Assembly: GCF_003605435.1 (NCBI RefSeq)
Contig: NZ_QXQB01000002.1
Span: forward strand, 744,001 to 808,000
DNA from: Paenibacillus pinisoli
GTDB lineage: Bacteria > Bacillota > Bacilli > Paenibacillales > Paenibacillaceae
Reading direction: 5' to 3'
Length of the DNA: 64,000 nt
Below, one piece after another: positions 1 through 7,231 of the stretch (position 1 is the stretch's first letter; the number at the start of each line of letters is the position of its first letter). Made by a program: the position numbers and the translations under genes. The notes beneath the pieces were generated by a model. That model saw only the letters and a program-made list of their open reading frames with translations. It was not told the DNA's origin and made no database searches.

Positions 1-99
1 AAGCTCTCCTCTCTCTCTATGCATACACAGCGTCCCCTTCCGAATGACAAATTTAACTTTATTTTACGAACGAACTAGCTCCAATGTTTCTTAATATGC

Positions 100-144
100 A
101 AAAAATCCCGAAATCGCGTTCTTCTCGAACATGATTGCGGGATA
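100..144 (-). terminator. Rho-independent terminator, minus strand
   Basis: ATCCCG at 105-110 pairs with CGGGAT at 138-143, with further pairing inside. On the minus strand the stem is followed by six T. It lies beyond the 50-bp repeat array as read from the MerR gene, so minus-strand transcripts could cross the array before stopping here. Confidence 0.6.
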
Positions 145-160
145 AGGTTGTTTGCGCTCG

Positions 161-887
161 TTTTCGCTCCTGCAACGCCGCCTCACGGCGCTATTTGCGC
201 TTTTCGCACGCTTTCACTCCTGCAACGCCGCCTCACGGCGCTATTTGCGCTTTTCGCACGATTTCACTCCTGCAACGCCGCCTCACGGTGCTATTTCCGC
301 TTTTCGCACGTTGTCGCTCCTGCAACGCCGCCTCACGGCGCTATTTGCGCTTTTCGCACGTTTTCGCTCTTGCAACGCCGCCTCACGGCGCTATTTACGC
401 TTTTCGCACGTTTTCGCTCGTGCAACGCCGCCTCACGGCGCTATTTGCGCTTTTCGCACGTTTTTGCTCCTGCAACGCAGTCTCACGGTGCTATTTGCGC
501 TTTTCGCACGATTTCACTCCTGCAACGCCGCCTCACGGCGCTATTTGCGCTTTTCGCACGATTTCACTCCTGCAACGCCGCCTCACGGTGCTATTTCCGC
601 TTTTCGCACGTTGTCGCTCCTGCAACGCCGCCTCACGCGCGCTATTTGCGCTTTTCGCACGTTTTCGATCCTGCAACGCCGCCTCACGGCGCTATTTCCG
701 CTTTTCGCACGTTTTCGCTCCTGCAACGCCGCCTCACGGCGCTATTTGCGCTTTTCGCACGTTGTCGCTCCTGCAACGCCGCCTCACGGCGCTATTTGCG
801 CTTTTCGCACGTTGTCGCTCCTGCAATGCCGCCTCACGGCGTTATTTCCGCGTTTCGCACGTTTTCGCTCCTGCAACGCCGCCTCAC
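161..887. repeat. Tandem array of about 14.5 copies of a 50-bp unit
   Basis: Units begin at 161, 211, 261 and so on every 50 bp. The unit at 611 is 51 bp because of one inserted base, and the last copy (862-887) is partial. The core of each unit reads TGCAACGCCGCCTCACGGCG, followed by a segment ending TTTTCGCACG. Each unit holds two tiny stem-loops (GCCG/CGGC and TGCG/CGCA). Bases 212-337 and 512-637 are identical, a six-unit higher-order duplication. The unit has no stop codon in any plus frame, so all three plus frames stay open, but there is no ribosome binding site and the period is not a multiple of three. I take it as non-coding. Confidence 0.95.
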
Positions 888-894
888 AACGTTA

Positions 895-933
895 ATCGGC
901 CATCGCACAATTAAGCAATGCGCGATGGCCGAT
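895..933. repeat. 12-bp inverted repeat bordering the repeat array
   Basis: ATCGGCCATCGC at 895-906 is perfectly complementary to GCGATGGCCGAT at 922-933, with a 15-nt loop. There is no T run on either side, so it is not a classical terminator. It sits exactly between the end of the 50-bp array and the 3' end of the MerR gene. Confidence 0.8.
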
Positions 934-1008
934 GTACGCCAATACTCATCGAGACGAGGCCCAGCATTGCAAACGGCTGCTGCCGCTCGAAGCTTCCTTC
1001 ACCCCCGC

Positions 1009-1821
1009 CTACTCAATCGGGATATAAATATCAACTTCCGAGCTTTCGGACTCCGGCCCATGGAAGCGCTCATCGTAGCGCTCAAAGTCGATGCCCTTAG
1101 TCACCTTAAGTCCTTGCAGCGGCAGCCATTTGCCGTAGATCAGTTCATACGTTTCACCCATGCTTTCCGTCTTCCCTTTGTGGGTGAACACCGCATAACG
1201 CTGGGCGGGTACATTCACTCTGGTCATTCCATCCGGAAGATGATCCCCATAAGCTTCGTAGCTCGCAACATACGTAAAATCCTCGCATTCATCCATCGGA
1301 ATGCAAATGCCATAGCTTACCTTCGGCTCCCGTTTGCCCTCAATCTCATGCTCGCGCGGGATAAATCTTTGCCACATCGAAGGGATATCTCCTTCGCTGG
1401 ACTGGCTATGCCATTCCATCCCCACAATCGTAAACGCTTCTTTCTGAATCACTTTCGGTTCCATAGGTATTCCTCCCGTATTCGTCATATACTCGACCAT
1501 ACGATGAATATCATGGAGCTGCTTGTGAAGGGAGCCTACCTCGTCTTGAATAGCCTCCGCCCGCTTCTGGAGAAGGCCCTTCATATATTCGGCATCCCCC
1601 AGCGTACCGCTGCGCTTCATCTCCTGAATGGAATCCAGGTTCAATCCCATCGATCTCAGGAACAGAATCGTACGCAGCTCAGGCAGCTGTTCGGGCGCAT
1701 ACAAGCGATAGAGATTATCCTCACCCACTTTCGCTGGGGTAAAAAGTCCAACCGCATCGTAATGCCGAAGCGTCTTCGCTGTAATGCCATACAAACGCGC
1801 GACAAGTCCAATCGTAAGCAT
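1009..1821 (-). CDS. MerR-family regulator with GyrI-like effector domain
   Basis: A 270-residue transcription factor of the BmrR/BltR type. Residues 1-70 are a MerR winged helix (start MLTIGLVARLYGIT, then the ...TLRHYDAVGL helix). A coiled-coil linker follows to about residue 110, and residues 120-270 match the GyrI-like small-molecule domain that binds amphipathic drugs or cations in this family. No efflux pump gene is adjacent, so it may act mainly on itself or on distant targets. The promoter at 1857-1888 has the long spacer and spacer-centred palindrome of MerR-activated promoters, so autoregulation is likely. The ligand is unknown. Confidence 0.9.
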   Translation of the reverse strand: MLTIGLVARLYGITAKTLRHYDAVGLFTPAKVGEDNLYRLYAPEQLPELRTILFLRSMGLNLDSIQEMKRSGTLGDAEYMKGLLQKRAEAIQDEVGSLHKQLHDIHRMVEYMTNTGGIPMEPKVIQKEAFTIVGMEWHSQSSEGDIPSMWQRFIPREHEIEGKREPKVSYGICIPMDECEDFTYVASYEAYGDHLPDGMTRVNVPAQRYAVFTHKGKTESMGETYELIYGKWLPLQGLKVTKGIDFERYDERFHGPESESSEVDIYIPIE

Positions 1822-1856
1822 ACTCCTAACATCCTTTCATCGTAGCCGGTAATCAC

Positions 1857-1888
1857 ATCCTACAGCCTTGCCCTTGGGGCAAGGTCAA
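1857..1888 (-). promoter_or_regulatory. MerR-type promoter with spacer palindrome
   Basis: On the minus strand, TTGACC (1883-1888) and TAGGAT (1857-1862) are separated by 20 bp. The perfect palindrome CCTTGCCC-TTG-GGGCAAGG (1866-1884) fills most of the spacer. MerR regulators bind such palindromes and untwist over-long 19-20 bp spacers. Its position upstream of the MerR gene points to autoregulation. Confidence 0.85.
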
Positions 1889-2001
1889 CACCTATTTCAC
1901 AAAAAGTTTTCGGCTATAGCCATCAACCATTGATAACTGCCATTCTGCTCAAAATCAAGCCTGTCAGCTCGCTCCACTTTCCCTCTGCACAGCTGCTTAA
2001 T

Positions 2002-2445
2002 CTACTTAAACTCCCTTGCATAAAGCGGTTCGACAAGAGCCAGAAGCTGCAACCTCAAGCCGTCGCCTTCAAGTGTGGTAATCAGCTCGCGTGCTGTTTC
2101 CAGGTTCATCGCTACCCGCCCCGTTGTCTCAAAGCCTTCCGGCAGCTCTCTGTACTCCCGAATTCTAGCCATGACAAAAACTGTGAATGTATCTGTGCTT
2201 TCCCAATACCAGGCCGCGAACGGAATCCTTCGTGCCTCCAGCACAATTCCTGCTTCCTCCATCGTCTCCCGGTCCAGAGCGGCATCGATATCTTCATTAG
2301 AATCAAGCCTGCCGCCGACCGTCGTCAATGCTTTTTCATACTTGTCCCAGACGAAAACAATCGAGCCGTCTTCCGCCACCGGAATGCTATGGATGCCTGC
2401 AATCGTTTTGTCCGCAGGAAACGCGCCATTCAATGGTATAAGCAT
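2002..2445 (-). CDS. Nudix hydrolase
   Basis: A 147-residue Nudix protein that would hydrolyse a nucleoside-diphosphate-linked substrate. The full Nudix box spans residues 45-67 (G45, E51, R59-E60, E63-E64, G66), so all metal-binding glutamates are present. The start is fixed by AGGAGG five bases upstream of the ATG. It lies between the MerR gene and the FGE-like gene on the same strand with short gaps, but nothing in the context points to a particular substrate. Confidence 0.9.
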   Translation of the reverse strand: MLIPLNGAFPADKTIAGIHSIPVAEDGSIVFVWDKYEKALTTVGGRLDSNEDIDAALDRETMEEAGIVLEARRIPFAAWYWESTDTFTVFVMARIREYRELPEGFETTGRVAMNLETARELITTLEGDGLRLQLLALVEPLYAREFK

Positions 2446-2465
2446 ACATACCTCCTAAGAGTTCA

Positions 2466-3455
2466 TTATTTCACAACAAACGCTCTACGGTAAAAATAAT
2501 AGCCAGTTGCCAAATCCTCATCCTCCGCCAGCTCGATTGCCATTGCATCCCGCCAATAGGTTGCCAGCGGCAGCATCATATAGATAAAGGGCTCTCCCCC
2601 GCACAATGCGCTCCCGCCGTCCCCGCCTTTGACGAGGCACTCGGAGTCAACGATCTCGTATTTGTACGGATCGTATGCGATCGTCACACCTAGCCCGTTC
2701 GGTTGCTCCAGCACGTTTTCGCCAGTTTCACTAAGATGCGCGTACCGGACCTCCTCGTCGAACCGGCCGCCGAATGGAAATAGCGTACGCTGTCCCGCTC
2801 CGCACAGATATTCCCACTGATCCTCCGTCAGCAAAGTGAAGCCATCCCTCTGAAGCTCCGCCAGCAAGTCCTCCCGCGTCGTGTAGTCAAAAGCATAAAT
2901 ATGATAAACCATCGGATCATCCTCGCTCCGCTGGAAGCGGCATGTCTCCGAATATTCCGTCATGACGTGCTCCGTATTAAACTCGTACAAATAATCCTCA
3001 ACCTGCTCCAAATAATCTTCCTCTACTTGATGCTCTCCTTTGCCGCGGTCCACATATCCGACCGGCACAAGACCGACCTCATTCAGCTCGCACTCCACAA
3101 TCATCGGGGGAATGTCAACTGTGCGAATAGGCGAAGTATGCTTGTTGATATAGTCGTTCAGCCCATCTACCTCTTCGAATCCGTCCCCGATCTCACGGCG
3201 CGTCCCTTCTTTCATACTGTCAATACCGCTATCCCATCCTAGCATGACGGACTTTCTACCCGGTACAAATACGAATTTCCGTCCTTGCCAATCCAGCAAG
3301 GCCGTTTCGCTCTCGACGCCATACGCAGAGAATATCTTCATTCCCGCTAAATCAAAAGGAACATTATGTTCGGACAGCAGCCTTACGATCCTTTCTTTTT
3401 TGCTATCGGCCAACAGCCCTTCCCACTCATCCGCATATAGTCCGTCCAATCTCAT
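2466..3455 (-). CDS. Uncharacterised protein with SUMF1/FGE-like C-terminal half
   Basis: A 329-residue soluble protein. The N-terminal 190 residues are not recognisable. Residues 205-329 resemble the formylglycine-generating-enzyme fold: LLTEDQWEYLCGAG near 208-221 matches the LPTEAEWEYAARAG signature, and a later GG-DGGS and final YFYRRAF fit the end of that fold. I do not see the paired active-site cysteines of true sulfatase-activating enzymes in the usual place, so an enzymatic role is doubtful. AAAGGAG precedes the ATG. It ends 20 bp before the Nudix gene start, so the two may be co-transcribed. Confidence 0.6.
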   Translation of the reverse strand: MRLDGLYADEWEGLLADSKKERIVRLLSEHNVPFDLAGMKIFSAYGVESETALLDWQGRKFVFVPGRKSVMLGWDSGIDSMKEGTRREIGDGFEEVDGLNDYINKHTSPIRTVDIPPMIVECELNEVGLVPVGYVDRGKGEHQVEEDYLEQVEDYLYEFNTEHVMTEYSETCRFQRSEDDPMVYHIYAFDYTTREDLLAELQRDGFTLLTEDQWEYLCGAGQRTLFPFGGRFDEEVRYAHLSETGENVLEQPNGLGVTIAYDPYKYEIVDSECLVKGGDGGSALCGGEPFIYMMLPLATYWRDAMAIELAEDEDLATGYYFYRRAFVVK

Positions 3456-3540
3456 CCTTTCACTCCTTTATGTATCACTTCACAAACCTCTTTCTGCCGA
3501 CAACGCGAATTCAGAGCATCAGGTCCAAACAGCCCCTTCG

Positions 3541-4542
3541 TCAACGACCAACTTTCAGAAGATCCGCCGCCAGGTTGCCAAAGGTTCTAATATCGTCCAA
3601 ATAATTGTAGCCCTCCGGATTGCTCAGTTGATTGTACATACGGACGATGACCGCATCATATTCCGGTGCGACGATACATACGCAGCCCGTAACGCCCAAT
3701 ATCAGATAGGACCCATCCGGCAGCCGCTCCCCAAGCTGATTCTGCGGCGTATCATGCTGCAGCCACCAAATAAACCCGTTGCGCGGCTCGTCCCATGGTA
3801 CAGTATCCGGCGTGTGACGTGTTACCACTCTCTCAAATACACTTGCCGGAATCAGCCCTCTGCCGTCCAAGCTTCCCTTGCGCAAGTGGAGATGTCCCCA
3901 TCTCGCCAAGTCTCTGGTGCTGACAAACAGATTGCTCTGATCCCCTGCATCGCTGTCATGCGCCCCTGTCCATAAATGCGGATCGCTATAGTAGTTGTAG
4001 ATCAGCTCCTCGGAATAATCTGTTTCCCATCCTGTCTCCCTCAATCCGTACGGGTCAAATACACGTTCCTTCAGGAACGAGCTTAAAGTCTGTCCGGTTA
4101 ATCGGACCACCAACAGAGTCAGCATACGGATTCCTGTATTCCGATAAGCCCAGCCGCAGCCCGGCTCAAACTCCCTTATCAGCTGACCATCACGTTCCAT
4201 TAAACCGTGCGTGTGGGTCAATAGATGACGCAGCTTCACCCCTTCGGCAGTCTCTGAAAATTCGTCCAAATAATGTCCGATCTCATCGTCTACGCTAAGG
4301 ATGCGCCCATCCTCCATCAACAGACTGATAGCCAGCCCAAGATAGGTTTTGCGAATGGAAGCGACATTGAACCGAGTTTGCGCATCTACAGCGCGGAACG
4401 TAGTGTCGGCTCCTTGTCTGCCGGAGTACCCTTCATTCACAACAACATCATTTTGAATCAGATAGACCGCCGCCGCTGTTACGCCAATCTCCTGCTGCAC
4501 CTGATAGACGTAATCATTTAACACTTGATATGGCTCACTCAA
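3541..4542 (-). CDS. Serine beta-lactamase-like hydrolase (class C/esterase family)
   Basis: About 333 residues of the beta-lactamase/transpeptidase-like fold. The SxxK nucleophile motif SIRK is near residues 62-65 and the YxN motif YRN near 133-135. No signal peptide is visible, which suits a cytoplasmic esterase-like member rather than a secreted beta-lactamase. The frame stays open to a GTG at 4668, but that stretch contains the csaA terminator. I place the start at TTG 4542, eleven bases after GGAGG. The natural substrate cannot be told from sequence. Confidence 0.8.
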   Translation of the reverse strand: MSEPYQVLNDYVYQVQQEIGVTAAAVYLIQNDVVVNEGYSGRQGADTTFRAVDAQTRFNVASIRKTYLGLAISLLMEDGRILSVDDEIGHYLDEFSETAEGVKLRHLLTHTHGLMERDGQLIREFEPGCGWAYRNTGIRMLTLLVVRLTGQTLSSFLKERVFDPYGLRETGWETDYSEELIYNYYSDPHLWTGAHDSDAGDQSNLFVSTRDLARWGHLHLRKGSLDGRGLIPASVFERVVTRHTPDTVPWDEPRNGFIWWLQHDTPQNQLGERLPDGSYLILGVTGCVCIVAPEYDAVIVRMYNQLSNPEGYNYLDDIRTFGNLAADLLKVGR

Positions 4543-4640
4543 AGCCCCCGCTCCCTCCGGTTGCACCGCATTGCTATTAAACAACGTTCGACAAAAGCCA
4601 AGGGTTTCCTTTTTCTTGGAAGAACCGGGATTGTTCTTTT

Positions 4641-4686
4641 CAAAAACAAAAGAGGCTGCGCATGTCACCAGACGATGCCGCAGCCT
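4641..4686 (-). terminator. Terminator of csaA
   Basis: AGGCTGCG (4653-4660) pairs with CGCAGCCT (4679-4686). On the minus strand the stem is followed by TTTTGTTTTTG. It closes the CsaA transcript and lies inside the upstream open frame of the serine hydrolase, which argues against a start at 4668. Confidence 0.85.
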
Positions 4687-4790
4687 TTACACTTATATAT
4701 ATCGCAATCGACACTGTGATCATACACATAAACATTCCGCTTAGAAATATGCGACCAACGCTAAGCAACACCGCGAGTGCATTCGTACAT

Positions 4791-5120
4791 TCAAGCTATT
4801 GGCGTTCCATTCGGAACCGGGGTATCCGGCTGCAGCAGCACAACGTCGTCTTCCTCCGGAATGCCGCCCAGCACCAGCACCTCCGACTTGAACCCGGCAA
4901 TCCGGCGCACGGGAAAGTTCACAACAGCTGCGACCTGGCGGCCAATCAGCCTCTCCGGTTCATACCTCCGAGTAATCTGAGCCGATGACCCCTTGATGCC
5001 CAGCGGCCCAAAATCGATGCTCAGCTTAATCGCCGGTTTCCGCGCCTCCGGGAACGGCACTGCCTCAACAATCGTGCCAACCCGAATATCCAGCTTCATG
5101 AAATCTTCTATCTCCGCCAT
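4791..5120 (-). CDS. csaA: CsaA-like tRNA-binding-domain protein
   Basis: A 109-residue single-domain protein of the OB-fold tRNA-binding family. The [10 protein letters not shown] start, the [21 protein letters not shown] stretch and the ending VPNGTPIA fit CsaA, the export-related chaperone of Bacillus. Members form homodimers and bind tRNA arms or unfolded preproteins in the cytosol. GGGAGG lies about eight bases before the ATG. It is the usual full length. The EamA gene ends 40 bp upstream, so read-through is possible, while a strong terminator follows. Confidence 0.9.
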   Translation of the reverse strand: MAEIEDFMKLDIRVGTIVEAVPFPEARKPAIKLSIDFGPLGIKGSSAQITRRYEPERLIGRQVAAVVNFPVRRIAGFKSEVLVLGGIPEEDDVVLLQPDTPVPNGTPIA

Positions 5121-5160
5121 AATCGTAACCTCCCATATTCAGGTTAACCGCCGCTCCGAC

Positions 5161-6075
5161 TTATTTTCTGGACAATGAGCCTTGGTGGAATCGGGCTTGA
5201 AGCAGCTTTTGCGGACTGAGCCTAATGTTGCCCGACAAGAATAATCCCGTCACTACAAACAGCGTCGCCACCATATCAAAGGCCGTAATCTGCTCATGCA
5301 GCAGGACCGCTGCCAGCATGTAGCCGAAGATCGGCGTCATGAACAGCCAGTTGTTCGCCTTCACCGCATCCCGCTTTAGCATGTAGAACCAAAGCAGCAT
5401 GCTCCCGATGGAAATAACGAACACAAGCCAGATCATCGAACCGATCAAATTAGCATCCAGGTTCAAGAAGAACCGGTCTTTTTCGATAAAATAAGCCAGC
5501 GGAACGGATACGACTCCGCCGATCGAAAGCTGCCACGCATTAATGAAGATGCCAGGCAGCTGCAAATCCGCCTTTTTGAAGTATACACTCCCGAGCGCCA
5601 TCGAAGCCATGCCGACTCCAAGCAGCAGGAAGCCGATCAGCCCTCCCTCCGCGCTCGCAAATGCGGGCCACACTGCAATAAAGAGACCCGCCGCGGCAAC
5701 ACTCATACCTGTCCATTCCTTGATAGAGATTTTGCGCTTCAGCCACATGTAGGACAGAAAAGCAACGAGGAACGGATTAACCGCAACAAATAAATTAAAC
5801 AAGCCAGCAGGAACATAGCTCAGCGACCACAAGGTTGCACCGATATATATCGTCGTATTAAGCAGCCCCAGTACAATGAGCGGTCCGAATTGCTTACGGG
5901 TTGGCAAAGGATATTTGCGGCTAATGCCATAGACAAATATCATCATCAGCGCACCTGCCAGGATGAACCGAATCGACGCCAGCGCAAGCGGTGTCGTAGA
6001 ATGCAGTCCGAACTTGATCGCAATCGCCGCAGACGACCATAACAATGTAAATAATAATCCCAGTATCGTTTCCAT
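5161..6075 (-). CDS. EamA/DMT-family exporter
   Basis: A 304-residue membrane protein with ten predicted helices arranged as two EamA repeats (roughly residues 2-135 and 148-285). The first begins METILGLLFTLLWSSAAIAIKFG, a typical DMT start. Members export amino acids, metabolites or drugs by antiport. The open frame begins further upstream, but AAGGAG seven bases before ATG 6075 fixes this start. An AraC regulator lies directly upstream in the same direction, separated by its own terminator. Confidence 0.88.
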   Translation of the reverse strand: METILGLLFTLLWSSAAIAIKFGLHSTTPLALASIRFILAGALMMIFVYGISRKYPLPTRKQFGPLIVLGLLNTTIYIGATLWSLSYVPAGLFNLFVAVNPFLVAFLSYMWLKRKISIKEWTGMSVAAAGLFIAVWPAFASAEGGLIGFLLLGVGMASMALGSVYFKKADLQLPGIFINAWQLSIGGVVSVPLAYFIEKDRFFLNLDANLIGSMIWLVFVISIGSMLLWFYMLKRDAVKANNWLFMTPIFGYMLAAVLLHEQITAFDMVATLFVVTGLFLSGNIRLSPQKLLQARFHQGSLSRK

Positions 6076-6288
6076 GTCTTGCTCCTTCGCATCCAGATCC
6101 AATGATCGCTGCCGCTTCACAGGCAGCGTCTCCTGCATATAAAAAATAACCGTGGCTCTTGCCTCACAGTTATCCAAGAGATTCCCGGCGAACCGGGATC
6201 TATATCATTGTATCCCCCTGCAAAAATCGGTTTTGACCGATTGCCGGACACTTTTTACCGAATGTCGCCTGGTTAAATTGAAGCGCAT

Positions 6289-6323
6289 AAGAAAAGCCCG
6301 CCTGCCGATTAGGACAAACGAGC
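6289..6323 (-). terminator. Terminator of the AraC gene, overlapping its stop codon
   Basis: GCCCGCCTGCC (6296-6306) and GGACAAACGAGC (6312-6323) form a stem of eleven pairs on the minus strand, several of them G-U, followed by TTTTCTT. The stem includes the last codons of the AraC gene. Confidence 0.65.
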
Positions 6324-7034
6324 ATGATTTATTTTTCGGAATTGGCTTGGCGTGACCCGTTCATACTGCTGGAACAATCTTGTCAGCGAGGATTGATGCT
6401 CCAGGCCGACCTGCACTGCGATATTCAAGATCGACAGATTCGTATCCCGCAGCAGCTCCTTCGCTTTACTCAGGCGCACTTCCTGAATATAAGCCGAGGG
6501 CGTCTTGCCCGTCTCCTTCAGGAACCAGTCGGAATAATACGACCGGTTGTAATGCTCCATCTCGGCAAGCTTCTGCACCGTAAGCGGCTCATCGTAATGC
6601 TCATGAATATATTGGATGGACTTTGGCATCTGCTCCTGGACCAAGCAATGCGAGATATACGGGAACAGCTCCTTAAGCGCAGCCCCATGCTCCGGTCCCC
6701 GCTCCAGCTCGTTCAGAATGAGATAGCGGATGCCCTTCCACTGATTGTTCACCGGACAAGCGATTCCACGGTCCCCAAGCTCAATGGAGGACAGCATGAA
6801 ATGCGGAATATCCAGTACCAAAAATTCATTACGGACGACGGAATGATACGTATGCTCGCATGAGGGCGGCACGTATAGCAGCGTCTCCGTGTTCATCATC
6901 AAGCTTTTGGGACCGGCCGTAATCTCAAGCTCCCCCTGGAGCGGAATAATCAGCTGCCCGTAGCCATGGCTATGTGTATGTTTGTTAGCGGTATAGGTAC
7001 GCCGTTCGGCGATAATGTCTCTAAAGGTGTCCAT
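6309..7034 (-). CDS. AraC-family regulator with cupin-like sensor domain
   Basis: About 241 residues. The N-terminal part (roughly 15-100) is a cupin-like sensing domain with a THSHGYGQLIIPLQGE stretch typical of small-ligand AraC regulators. The C-terminal part (145-238) holds two helix-turn-helix motifs, ending with the AraC signature ...PSQFRK. GGGGAG nine bases upstream selects ATG 7034 over the upstream in-frame start. The EamA exporter downstream is a plausible target, but I see no operator that proves it. Confidence 0.88.
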   Translation of the reverse strand: MDTFRDIIAERRTYTANKHTHSHGYGQLIIPLQGELEITAGPKSLMMNTETLLYVPPSCEHTYHSVVRNEFLVLDIPHFMLSSIELGDRGIACPVNNQWKGIRYLILNELERGPEHGAALKELFPYISHCLVQEQMPKSIQYIHEHYDEPLTVQKLAEMEHYNRSYYSDWFLKETGKTPSAYIQEVRLSKAKELLRDTNLSILNIAVQVGLEHQSSLTRLFQQYERVTPSQFRKINHARLS

Positions 7035-7231
7035 CTCATCTTGCTCCCCTGCTCTTCTCCCTATGATCATAACAAATTATACACCGGCTTGAAACCCGGA
7101 ATATAGAACCGGAAGCAGGGAGGTTTTGAGGGCAGGTGGACCTGCCGGTCCGCTTGCCCCTATTGAGCTGTCCTCACTAGATCCGCACCGATTCGGCTGA
7201 CCCCATGCAATCAGTACTTCACGGCCCTTCT

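Noticed and set aside
161..887. CRISPR array
   Set aside because: The whole 50-bp unit repeats with scattered point changes; there are no variable spacers of fixed length and no cas genes nearby.
148..1845. Long plus-strand open frames (565, 259 and 247 codons) over the repeat array and antisense to the MerR gene
   Set aside because: All three plus frames are open only because the 50-bp unit has no stop codon. There is no ribosome binding site, and beyond 1009 the frame is antisense to a well-supported MerR gene.
4543..4668. Upstream extension of the serine hydrolase to GTG 4668
   Set aside because: The extension contains the csaA terminator hairpin and its T run, and the ribosome binding site fits TTG 4542.
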